A stretch of 64,000 bases of DNA from Laburnicola sp. R22_1. Lineage: Eukaryota > Ascomycota > Dothideomycetes > Pleosporales > Didymosphaeriaceae. The DNA is taken from NCBI GenBank assembly GCA_014281115.1, contig JACONQ010000013.1:1478501-1542500 (forward strand). Direction: 5' to 3'. The translations under genes and the position numbers were made by a program. The notes under the pieces are model-generated. The model ran no database searches, had not been told where the DNA came from, and was given only the letters and a program-made list of their open reading frames with translations. Of the stretch, positions 53,849-64,000 are shown in pieces; position 1 is the stretch's first letter, and every line of letters begins with the position of its first letter.

Positions 53849-55050
53849 ATGGCCACCGCGTACGGAACACAGCAGGCGTCGGTCTACCCTGAGAGCTATG
53901 TCGGTTTCGATAGCATCACCAAGCAGATTGAGAAGAAGCTCGTGAAGCGGGGTTTTCAGTTCAACATCATCTGTGTCGGTAAGCTTCACGCATCGCCGCA
54001 GCTTGTTTGCGGCCCGTTCGGAGCATTGTTGGTCTGACCGTTGTGCAGGACAAACTGGCCTCGGCAAGTCGACCCTGATCAACACCATCTTCGCCTCGCA
54101 CCTCATAGACAGCAAGGGTCGCATGCTGCCCGACGAGCCCATCCGCCAGACGACCGAGATCCAGGCCGTCTCGCACACAATCGAGGAGAACGGCGTGCGT
54201 CTGCGCCTGAACATCGTCGACACGCCCGGCTACGGTGACCTGATCAACAACGAGCGCTGCTGGGACCCCATTGTCAAGTACATCAAGGACCAGCATAGCG
54301 CTTACCTGCGCAAAGAGCTCACCGCCCAGCGCGAGCGCTACCTCCAGGACACGCGCATCCACTGCTGCTTGTTCTTCATCAACCCCTCCGGTCACGGCCT
54401 CAAGCCTATCGACATTGTCGTGCTCAAGAAGCTGAGCGAGTTTGTCAATGTCGTTCCCGTCATTGCCAAGAGCGACAGCTTGACGCTGGAGGAGCGCGCC
54501 GCCTTCAAGGAGCGGATAAAGGAGGAGTTCACCTTCCACAACTTGCGCATGTACCCCTACGACAACGAGGAGCATGACCAGGAGGAAGTTGCCCTCAACA
54601 CCTCGATCAAGGTAAGCATGAATTGAATCGCGTATCGCGTAACTTCAGTATTGATTTGATATAGGGCATCATTCCCTTCGCCGTGGTTGGCTCTGAAAAG
54701 AACATCGTCGTCAATGGCAAGCAGGTCCGTGGTCGCCAGAACCGCTGGGGCTTCATCAATGGTATGATCTATTGTTTACACCTACTGCACTACACACATT
54801 CTAACAGCTTGTAGTCGAGGACGAGAACCACTGCGAATTCGTCTACCTTCGCAACTTCCTTACTCGCACCCACTTGCAAGACTTGATCGAGACGACGTCG
54901 CAAATCCACTACGAGTCCTTCCGTGCCAAGCAATTGCTCGCCCTGAAGGAGAGCTCCGCAGTCGGCAGCCACCAATCCCGTCCCATCTCACCAGCCGCAG
55001 ATCGCGAACTTAGCAGGAACAGCCAGCGCATGACCATGAACGGATACTAG
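53849..55050 (+). CDS. CDC11: Septin, Cdc11/AspA group
   Basis: Septins are GTP-binding proteins that assemble into filaments at septa, branch points and hyphal tips. Four exons inferred: 53849-53978, 54049-54611, 54665-54761 and 54815-55050; introns are 70, 53 and 53 bp and the product has 341 residues. The first intron interrupts the P-loop codon G44. Motifs: GQTGLGKST at residues 44-52 (G1), DTPGYGD (G3), AKSD (G4), the septin unique element VVGSEK...RGRQNRWG, and HCEFVYLRNFLTRTHLQDLI. The N-terminus MATAYGTQQASVYPESYVGF and the tail RPISPAADRELSRNSQRMTM match Cdc11/AspA septins of filamentous ascomycetes rather than Cdc3, Cdc10 or Cdc12 types. The C-terminal coiled coil is short, as usual in this group. 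Confidence 0.92.
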
Positions 55051-56070
55051 GAGTTTCCCGCTCATAGTCGGGTCGACAGCACCGGGGCCAAGCCGGTGGG
55101 ACCCCCTGGGCCGCGACCAGGCCCAATAATTGATACTGTCTGCGTGTGAGAATGGGAATGGAACACGGAGGGTAAGCAACGCTGTGTGGGGAGGAGAGCG
55201 GTTTGCGGTATGATACCAGTGCAGGTCTTTAGCACATTAGCCGACGTGGGCGTTGTGGGTTGCACGCATACATTCTACATCTCACCATTTTGTTGAATAT
55301 TCTTTTAGTGTCTGCATGGATTATTCTTCTCTTCTGATTTTCTCCTATGTTAAGCAAGGTGCGGGCAGGTTTGGACTTGATGACCTAGGTACAGCTGGTT
55401 ATACCTGGGTGGCCTTCTAGGATAGTGTAGTTTGGTAATTTGAGCTAAAAGTCATAATTGCTTTCTCTCGTTGACGGTGCACATGTCTGCGGAGCTGTGT
55501 ATTCGTGACGTTGTTTCTCAGCCGATGTCGGACCATTCCCAGACGAATGTTGGATGAGTTTTGGGCTCGAGAGGAAGGTACAGAAATTGACGCTTGGAAA
55601 GTGCTACTAATGTCTTGAATACAAGATGCGTGGGTCGCTTTGTGATTAGCAGCGTTACATCGCGTAATTTTGTTGGAATTGTACTTTGTGTTCAAAACCT
55701 AGACGGCAGTGGAAGCTACAAGTATCTCAAGGCCAGGTCGCGAGACGACGGGTGAAAAAGCCAGACATTCACGTACGCTAACAATATACGATAAGCTGTT
55801 TCCATTTGTTCTTCTATGCGATATCTTTATGTCCAAGGCATTGACTCCAATGCAAAGCAACGTGGTCCCCATAAGCACGCAGTTGCAGCGTTTGCAGATT
55901 TCCCAGCGTTGTTCGGGGGGGGTATCTGGTGGCGCTTCTTGCCGTGCCCTTTGTATGCAAATCCGTCTTCTCTTCGCGTGTTGCACCGTGTTGCACAACG
56001 TGTGAGGGTGTCTGAGTCCATCCTTACAGTCTCGCTGGTCGTATAGTCTCACTCAATTCCCAACTCTAGA
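55051..56070. other. Convergent spacer, no gene
   Basis: About 1 kb between the septin and LTO1 stop codons. Short frames on both strands lack ATG starts or recognisable content. The first part probably holds the septin 3' untranslated region. Confidence 0.45.
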
Positions 56071-56682
56071 TCACCGAGTGACCTCAAAGCTAAAATCTTC
56101 CATGCTATCGTCTCCCCTCTTCTTCCCCTCCCCACTAGCTTCTGGTGACCCTCGATGTGGTGCATTCGACGTCGCACTCTCCCCCACCATCCGCTCGATG
56201 ATCTTAGCCTTCGCGCCTGCACGCTTAAACCGATCGTCGAAATCGGCAACCGCGTCTTCGGTGTTTAGTGTGCTGAACGTCGCGGGGTCGGTGAGCGCGT
56301 GGAGGAGTTGTATATGTTTCTTCAACCTCTCGTTTTCTTCGATGGGCGGTAGTGCACGCTCCTTCTCGGGCTCTCCGATGTTCTCGTTCTCGCTATCGCG
56401 GCGGCCGTCGACTGCTCCATGCGCGCTCTGTCCGGACGTTACTCGTGAGGACGGGGCTTTAGAAGGTGACATGCGCGCGCCCCAGATGGCAGCTCTGCCG
56501 TGTAATTCGCCCAAGGCGGCAAACTTCTCGAACCCCTTTTCGAGGCCGAAGATGCGGCCTTCGATGCGGCCGGCGTGGGCGCCATCTTGGGTGCCGAGTG
56601 CGTAGGCGGTGGTGTAGAGGTCGTCTTCGAGAGCGAGGAGGGTGTCGAAGGGGTCGGGGTCGGGGTCTGGACTTGGTGGCAT
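56071..56682 (-). CDS. LTO1: Lto1-like protein (Yae1_N domain)
   Basis: Lto1 (ORAOV1 in animals) works with Yae1 as an adaptor that brings the cytosolic iron-sulfur assembly machinery to the ABC protein Rli1, needed for ribosome recycling and biogenesis. A single exon of 203 residues starts at ATG 56682. The N-terminal signature is DPFDTLLALEDDLYTTAYAL followed by GTQDGAHAGRIEGRIFGLEK and GFEKFAALGELHGRA, the deca-GX3-type repeat of the Yae1/Lto1 family. The middle is a variable acidic linker, then RLKKHIQLLHALTDP and a C-terminal charged helix. Yeast Lto1 ends in a tryptophan that contacts the targeting complex; here the chain ends FSFEVTR, so that tail signal is absent or replaced by a partner's. 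Confidence 0.85.
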   Translation of the reverse strand: MPPSPDPDPDPFDTLLALEDDLYTTAYALGTQDGAHAGRIEGRIFGLEKGFEKFAALGELHGRAAIWGARMSPSKAPSSRVTSGQSAHGAVDGRRDSENENIGEPEKERALPPIEENERLKKHIQLLHALTDPATFSTLNTEDAVADFDDRFKRAGAKAKIIERMVGESATSNAPHRGSPEASGEGKKRGDDSMEDFSFEVTR

Positions 56683-56907
56683 GGTTGGGTATCTATACTA
56701 TGTCATTTGGTTCACGATATACATTTCGCGTGTCAGTGGCGAGTCAGCAGGGTCGTGGCGCGGGTGGCTGGTGGAGGGGTGATTTTGTTGGTGTTGTTGG
56801 TGGGGCAGGTGTGCCCGTGTTGGAGCTCAACTGTCGGGGACTAATATGATTCATCTTCCCCGGCTTGACTCACAAACGCCGTCCTTCTTACTCTCCACCC
56901 GTTCAAC
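56683..56907. promoter_or_regulatory. Shared divergent promoter, LTO1 / MES1
   Basis: Start codons lie 225 bp apart in opposite directions. The centre is rich in G on the plus strand (GGTGGAGGGGTG, GGTGTTGTTGGTGGGGC). This is the shortest of the three divergent promoters in the window. Confidence 0.5.
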
Positions 56908-58926
56908 ATGGCAGAGCCCGAAAAGAAGATCCTGCCCGTCGAGGGCGAGCGCAACGTGCTCATCACCAGCGCCCTGCCCTAGTCAGTCACCGTGTTGTCC
57001 GTTGCCGCGGCAATGCTAACAGCGCGCCATGTAGCGTCAACAATACACCTCACCTGGGGAACATTGTGGGCAGTGTCCTCTCCGCCGACGTCTTCGCCCG
57101 CTACTCGCGGGCACGTGGTTATAATACGCTCTACATCTGCGGTACAGACGAATATGGCACAGCCACCGAAACAAAGGCGATTGAGGAGAACGTTACCCCC
57201 AAGCAGCTATGTGATAAGTACTATGCACTGCACGCCGAAGTGTACAAGTGGTTCAACATCGCCTTCGACCACTTTGGTCGGACGCCTACGCAGCAGCAGA
57301 CAGACATCGCACAAGACATCTTCACCAAGCTGCACAAGAACGGGTACCTCGAGGAGCAGGTCACGACGCAACCATATTGCGAGACCCACAAGAGCTTTCT
57401 GGCAGACCGTTTTGTCGAAGGAACCTGCCCGCTGTGCCAGTACGATGACGCCCGCGGCGATCAGTGCGACAAGTGCGGACACCTGCTCGATCCACTCGAG
57501 CTCATCAACCCCCGCTGCAAATTGGACGGCGCGACGCCGGTGCCCAAAGAAACAAAGCACGTGTACCTGCTACTAGATAAGCTCCAGTCGCTGGAAGAGG
57601 AATGGTTCGAGAAGGCTAGTAAAGACGGCAATTGGAGCTCCAACGGCATTCAAATCACGTCGAGCTGGCTGAAGGAGGGGCTAAGGCCTCGAGGTATCAC
57701 CCGTGACCTCAAGTGGGGTACCGCCGTGCCGCTTGAAGGCTACGAGAGCAAGGTCATGTACGTGTGGTTCGACGCGTGTATAGGCTATGTCTCCATAACG
57801 GCAACCTACACCGATGAGTGGGAGAAGTGGTGGCGTAACCCCGAGAATGTGAAGCTCTACCAATTCATGGGCAAAGACAATGTGCCCTTCCACACTGTTG
57901 TCTTCCCCTGCTCCCAGATCGGTACCAAAGACAAGTGGACCATGCTCAACACCATCTCTACAACCGAGTATCTAAATTACGAGCACGGAAAATTCTCTAA
58001 ATCACGAGGCATTGGTGTGTTTGGCAACAACGCAAAAGAGACCGGCATTCCTTCGGACGTCTGGCGTTACTATCTCCTTTCCCATCGACCGGAAACGGGT
58101 GATACTGAATTCGAGTGGAAAGGCTTCATTGACTCAAATAACAACGAGCTTCTCAAGAATCTAGGCAACTTTGTCAACCGTGTGATCAAGTTCGTCAATT
58201 CCAAGATATATGATTCGGTCGTTCCAGATTACACCAAATTCAGCGATCCATACTTCGACGAGCACAAGAAGAAAGTCAACGACTTGCTGAAGCGGTACAT
58301 TGAGGAGTTGGAGGACGTCAAGATCAGGGCGGCGCTCTCAACTGCGCTGCACCTCTCAAGTTTAGGCAACGCTCTTCTTCAGGACAACAAGCTCGACAAC
58401 CGATTGGCCACCGAAGAGCCAGACAGGTGTGCTGCAGTTGTCGGTCTGGCGTTGAGCCATATTCATCTTCTCGCCTCACTCATACACCCCTACATGTAGG
58501 TTTTGACGCTTGATAGGTGGGACATGAGCTGACTCATTCAGGCCCGATACAACCGTGGGCATCCTAGCTCAACTCAACGCCTCCTTCCTTATCATCCCTG
58601 ACGAGTGGGAAGCCCGCTCCCTTGAAGTTGGTCACAAAATCGGAAAAGCAGCCTATCTCTTCTCTCAAATCAAGCCCGACAGGGAACAAGAGTGGCGCGA
58701 GCAATTCGGGGGCGCAGAAGCGCGTAAAGCCAAAGAAGAGAAGGCCGCCAAAGCTGCGGCAAAAAAGGCAGAAAAGGAGCGCAAGAAGGCCAAGAAGGCG
58801 GCTGGAGCCGTCGGTGAAGGCGTCGAAGCCACGGAGAAGGGTGGCAAGGGCGAAGTGCCCGCGGAGAAGACGGCTGTGGAGGAAGTCGCCGACGGCGTCA
58901 AGCAGACGAGCTTGCAGAGCTCATAG
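56908..58926 (+). CDS. MES1: Methionyl-tRNA synthetase, cytosolic
   Basis: Charges tRNA-Met with methionine for initiation and elongation. Exons 56908-56981, 57035-58495 and 58542-58926 are inferred with introns of 53 and 46 bp; 639 residues. The first intron splits the tyrosine codon just before the HIGH-type motif (PYVNNTPHLGN, PHLGN at residues 30-34). The KMSKS loop is KFSKS at residues 344-348. The connective domain carries the zinc-type cysteines CETHKS...CPLCQYDD...CDKCG. Further class I landmarks are YICGTDEYGTATETKA and YVWFDACIGY. After the anticodon-binding helical domain, residues from about 560 form a lysine/alanine/glutamate-rich tail (KAAKAAAKKAEKERKKAKKA), probably a general RNA-binding extension. 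Unlike yeast Mes1 there is no N-terminal GST-like domain. Confidence 0.95.
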
Positions 58927-61900
58927 TGTGGGTGTGAGTCCTCAGGGTATCGGAAATACATGCGCCAAAAACGCTAACAAGAGTGAAGCTTGCTTCTGGG
59001 CGATGTTAGTTGCGGTAACGGCGCTCTTTGTGGTTGTTTTCATGGATGACGATGCGATATCATCCTGACATGATCCAACAGATTCCCTTGATTTGTATTA
59101 GTTGTTCCTTCTTGACGTGTAGAGGCATTTTGATTCCGCAGAAATGGTGGCATGGGTTGGAGTGTGTGGCGAGATTGTGCGCTGACGATTTGTTGGCGAG
59201 GCTTTCAAAGTTAGTACTTTGCGTTTTTGATAGGCTTGGGGAAGTGTTTCAATACTGGGTTACAAAATCTGGATAGCCGAATAGAAGAGTATCAGAGGTG
59301 ATCTAAGTGACTAGTGTCTGCGTGAGGGTTTCTAGTGAAGACTGTAATATCACCCCATTCATATAAAGTCTTTTACTGTTGGCAGCCCTATAGATTCAGA
59401 TAACGCCAGCGAATCAGCCAAGTCGATTTAACATGAAGCTAGTCCCTGTCATTTAGATTGTTGCATTGAAGAAATCGTCCATGAAGTGATTGATGGTCCA
59501 GGTTCTCGGCATGGCCCAAGAATACCAGCGATAAGTATATTACCTACAAACGTAAGAAACTCGACTATTTCGAAGAAGCGTTTGAAAAAGCGACGGTCAG
59601 TGACTTGCTCGATGTTTAAGTTTTCAACACCCCTTTTCACACACCACTTCCATGGTAGTCCTTTTCCGCTAGAATTGTTCAGCGTACCTAGAATCTTGGT
59701 AGCTCTACTAAATTCACAATACCGCACTTGGGCTTGCCCTCTGAGATCTCCATCGTATTGAAGACACTGCGTTGCACCAAGTCTGGATCATTTGCTTCGG
59801 TGGTACCTTCGACTTCGAGTACAGTTTATGTTTCTATATACGTATGTGAATGGTACAGATAGGTGAGATAGACGAGTGTAATGCGGGTAGATAGCGCAAG
59901 GCGTGTGCGTTGGTGAAGTGGATGATGGGGTGAAGATGGAGGTTGGTTGGTTAGTAGAGTACGGGGATTCTAGGTAGCCAAGGCAGTAGGGGGCGATAAG
60001 TGATCGATTAAGAGGAAGGGGTTGTAAACAGATTGGAGACGTTTAATATAAGATATCAGAATCATGTATCCATCCGCATCGGCAGGACATGTGTAGTACA
60101 CATCATCCATGAGACTTACACAGATGTCTCTTTCCAAGCAAAGCAGACTTGATAGACTTTTTGAGGGTGTAAGGATAGAGTGAGAAAGGCTATAATTTTT
60201 TCTAGATGCTTTCTTTTGCGTATCTCGTTGAAGTGTTTCTGTTGTTTCATGTTGGGTTAGATAGTACGCTCCCCCGAGATACCATTTTCTGTGTGTCACG
60301 GAGGACTCGTTGGGAGCTCCTACGATGGAGACGCAAACACTATCATATCAAGAAATCCTTTTCATCCAGTCGTGCAGATCAAACAACGGAGAGTCTTTAT
60401 CGCTATCTAATAAGCGCTGCTTTGCACGACTCTCTGCTATACTATACAAGTTAATAATATCTATTGCTGCATCTAGTATATTGCATTGCGTACTTGCGGT
60501 CCTTCTCCACTAACCTCCCCTTCCTCGTACGATCCATGATCATACATCCAATCTCTCTAATACATGTTCCTTACACTATCGCGTTTAGATTTCTTACTTC
60601 TAGCTGAGTTGTAACACATGAAGTAAAATCGAGTGCTTTACTTGCACGTCAGATACACCGCTAGGCTTCCCGAGGCTACAAGAAACACTGTTAATATTGC
60701 GCAATCATCGGATTAGTAGATAATCTTGGGTAAGGTGCCATAGCGAGGCGTTATACTAATTGCGCCCTGACTAGCCACATTAATTCATGGAAGGTCGATT
60801 CGAGTTTGTAATCGAACATGAGAGGTTACTGAAGAGCTCCTACCAGACCATGCACAGGAGATGGGAGTTATCTGAATACCCATTCAACGGGACAGGACCT
60901 ATTGAAATCGGCACCCCTTGCACTCACTGTATTAACTTTGGCGCCAATTACCACGCAGCATCTGCTACAGCGCTGTATATCGTGCGGCAACCCCAAGTTC
61001 CAACCAACGAGTAAAGCGCAAAAAGCACGCCTTCTCGATCCATTCTTCGCATATTCCAAGTGTCGAACGTGAATACTCCTCATTTCATACACATTGTTAG
61101 CAGCCATTGTACTTCTCCATCTTTACTTCAAGTCACGACCTTCGTGATACGCTATCACTCCCGGGCTACGCCACAGTCACGCGCTAGACCCGCGGACTCT
61201 CAAACATACACCTGCGCATGCGGACCAAAAGGGAAGTCTCAGTCGCGTCTTCGCTTGGATATATCAAGTGTGCCGTAGAATTGGGCGCGTATTCGAGTTT
61301 GGGCAGAGCAAGATGTCAGACAGTACATCGGTAGAGGGACTGGGTGCCGACCATTGGGTCCTCGAGTGGCTGGATCAGGCTGCTGCCTGAGGTAGTCCAC
61401 ACGTATCAAATTAGGTTCATACCAGGCTCGTTGCGATCTTGTTGATTTCTGATACTCAAGCTCCTGTTCGGAATGATTCTTTTACCGGAGTTTCTGTAGA
61501 ATTTGGAGGCAGCACCGCACTCATGCACCTAAGGGGCACAGGCGGGTAGTTGAGTTTGGGGGCTGGACACTACAGCACGGAAAGTTTTCCGTACCGAACC
61601 TAGCAATTTTTAGGAGGGAGTTCGAGACTGAGGCCAGAAGTGAGACCTCTCTGCACGCTCGTCACGCCATGCAGGAGAATCCGTGTGATGAACTGGCACG
61701 TGGCCGTACAGCCTCAGACGCATGAGAAAGAAACGTACCAATAGCTGCAATTATAGCCTGCCGTCGCCAGCAAATACGTCACTGTCTCGAAGCTGCGCCG
61801 TACATGGGTTCGCAACCAAATGGCCCGAGACCGGTGAATGGCCAGCCACACGGACTTCATGGATCCTGGCGGTCGGCATCCACCTGACCTGCCGACGAAT

Positions 61901-64000
61901 CAGTGGAGAGATAGTAACCTGTGGATGCAGCGGATCACTTGTAATACCTCGATGTAATACCTCGATGTCTCTGTAGGTTCTTTCGGTGGCGAGGGTTGGA
62001 CGACGATGATCACGAAAGCAATCGCGGCTGTGCAGCCACATACGTGAAGCTGACTAGTACGCTGCAAAGCAAGATGGCTGTCTAGATTCAACCTTGTCAT
62101 CCTATCTCTTTATGTGGTACATGATGACTATTACACCAGTATGCACGCATCGTGACCTTTGCCGCACCGAGGCTACTTAGTGTGCCGGCGACCGTTGACG
62201 GGTCCCGTACGTGCGGATTCATTCATTCGTGCCCGTCCATAATCAACTCAGCTTCTTACAGATTGATGGCTTACAAACATAAACCACAGTTCAGCTCAAA
62301 GCAAGTAGAGCTCGGGCGCAAACATCTTTGACGAAGGCGCAGCAGTTCAGCGTTGACGACGTTCAATGACCGGGACAAGCGTAGGCGCGGAAAAGACAAT
62401 TGAAAGACGGAACGCGGAAGTATCCCTGTACTGGTTCTCAAGGTACCCCAGGCAGCCGTCTTCGGCCTCCGGGCATACGATCAAGGCCTGTGCCCTGACA
62501 GGGTTGGGGTGTGTGACAGTCTACCGACCCTGGATAGAGACAGCAGACGCGTTAATTCGTGTCCCGCATTGAGGTACTGAATAACTGCGCAACCGAGACA
62601 GTGGGTCTCTGCTTAACGTCCTCTCCTGATGGTGCGGCAATAATAAGCGTCCCGTGATATGATTGACCTGCCCGCCTCCAGGTGACATGTGCGCTGTGCG
62701 GGTTGAAGAAACTCTGATTTGTAATTACATGCTGCAGTTGAAACTGACCTGAGGTCCAAATGTTAAATCACAGCAAGAGTGGCGACCTATCCGACAGGCT
62801 GAACAAGACGTGCAGTTGCCCGCGCGTAGCTGCAGGACGTATGAGGCAGGTGCCTTTTCATTCATTCATATCCCTTAATAGCCGCGGCGAGCGCCAAAAC
62901 TTGTCGGCCATGGCGTCCGCTAGTATATGTGCGTGCGGTAGGAACGACCGGCTCGCAGCGGATGAAAGCAGATATTGGCCGGTCCGATAGATGAGAAAAG
63001 CGTAGTTTTCGAGGATTCGGTGAGCATGCTAGCCACAAAGCAGGGAGGAGCGACGACAAAGCGACCACCGTTGACGAGATTGCAGGTTCTGACTTCCAAG
63101 TGCTTCACTAGATCTCCCTGAGGACAATAATGTGCCACGGAGCGGCACGGCCGACATGTTCCTGGTCATCAAGGTGCAGCTGACTGCCGCAGGCTGCCAG
63201 GTTGCGAACGCGGTAATGCAGGACAGGGAGCTGACGGGCTCACTCAAGGCGTCTGCGATGCGCGTGTAGGATTGGGTTAGGCTGATTGCAGTAACGCGAT
63301 GCCGTCTCAACATATTCGAGAAGCTCGTGTAGATGGCCCCTGGCCAACAACCCTGAAAGATGGTCACGAGAGCTAGATACTTGGGCTTGGGTCGCCACGC
63401 CCCTGTGAGTTTGGGGCATGGAAATATTGAATGCGCTAAGCGTCGCGGCGGCCAGTGATCAGTGGAGAAAGGGCCAACATGGCGGGCACGGGGCGATGTT
63501 CTCATTGCCAGGGCCCTGGCAGTGGAAAGCGGCGAGGAGCGCCAAATCCGACGAGGCTGGGGGCACAGCAACCATGACTCCGGGCCTGATGCGTCTGGAG
63601 TGCGAAGCGATGGTGGTCGCTTCATCACCAGTTTCCATCAGACGAAAATTGCGTTCATCCACAGTGACTGGGTGCATGGTGAGCGGAGAGGCTCCCTGGT
63701 TAAGCGCGCTTCAAGCTAGAGTCAACGGGCAGCCGGCTCGGTAGGCAGATCAGGCGCTGGTAAGCGCAGGATCCTCAGATCCTGCGAGCTCCCCTGCTGA
63801 CTGATCCTTGGCGCTGAAAGTAGCGCATGACGACAGCAACGGCAAAAACAGTAAAAACAGTATGCACTCTAGTCCCAAGGTAGATGGCGACGCGGGAGGG
63901 CGTTCGCCATCTCGAGCCCTCTGCTCTGGGGGCGGGTAGCGTTTTGAGAAACATCATGACAGCGCCACCAGACTGCAATCCCAACCGTTGGAAGCGTCGG
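58927..64000. other. Right 5 kb without a supported gene
   Basis: Only short frames are present on either strand, with no domain, no signal peptide and no convincing splice chain. A minus-strand frame of about 199 codons (63628-63029) is proline/arginine/serine-rich in the manner of noncoding DNA. A 13-bp direct duplication, TAATACCTCGATG, lies near 61940-61966. Base composition is normal, so this is not a RIP block. It may hold noncoding transcripts or heavily decayed genes. Confidence 0.45.

Noticed and set aside
53967..54575. 202-codon minus-strand frame inside the septin gene
   Set aside because: It is a leucine/valine-rich mirror of the septin coding sequence with no similarity to anything known.
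63029..63628. 199-codon minus-strand frame near the right edge
   Set aside because: No domain, biased composition, several competing frames on the other strand and no splice partners.

Overview
The window looks like a chromosomal segment from a filamentous ascomycete, most likely a Dothideomycete of the Pleosporales type. Genes carry short introns (about 44-66 bp, GT...AG, often with CTAAC-like branch sites). Housekeeping proteins have typical filamentous-fungal architecture. Transposons are of the Fot1/pogo and Tc1 kinds, and two are decayed by C-to-T/G-to-A changes that leave TpA-rich DNA, as expected from repeat-induced point mutation (RIP). The organism is inferred from gene style, not from a marker gene. 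All gene models below were assembled by eye from splice signals and reading-frame continuity; none is supported by transcripts.  Left arm (0.8-17.8 kb), dense and conserved: STS1 (nuclear proteasome tether), MTR4 (exosome RNA helicase) divergent from COX8 (complex IV subunit), ELP1 (Elongator scaffold, eight exons), a single-exon conserved protein that may belong to the fungal gasdermin-like group, an F-box protein, and a GH94 phosphorylase resembling cellobionic acid phosphorylase.  From 17.8 to about 30.7 kb: a gene-poor block with an AT-rich isochore (about 20.4-25.8 kb) holding two decayed pogo-type transposons with readable terminal inverted repeats and TA target duplications, then a less decayed Tc1/mariner element (25.9-27.5 kb).  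From 30.7 to 43 kb: a C2H2 zinc-finger protein, a small unknown protein, a mitochondrial lipoate ligase-like protein (AIM22), a 371-bp repeat with tRNA-like boxes and matching ends, a signal-anchored membrane protein, and an FAD-dependent monooxygenase.  From 43 to 50 kb, the most unusual part: three genes for predicted secreted proteins lie in a row. One is cut precisely by a pogo-family element that itself contains a 673-bp palindrome; removing the element rejoins the reading frame exactly, although the gene also has an independent frameshift. The second encodes a 121-residue six-cysteine protein next to a degenerate tandem repeat. The third has a C-terminal NNCGDF motif reminiscent of the NlpC/P60-LRAT superfamily. 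Its 3' end overlaps a convergent, shortened RTC5-like gene.  Right arm (50-59 kb), conserved again: RUD3 golgin, mitochondrial bL32 divergent from a Cdc11/AspA-type septin, LTO1 divergent from cytosolic methionyl-tRNA synthetase. The last 5 kb shows no convincing gene.  The housekeeping genes do not form one pathway; several concern translation and RNA (ELP1, MES1, MTR4, bL32, LTO1), which is probably coincidence. The accessory 43-50 kb block is the best candidate for lineage-specific or host-interaction biology.
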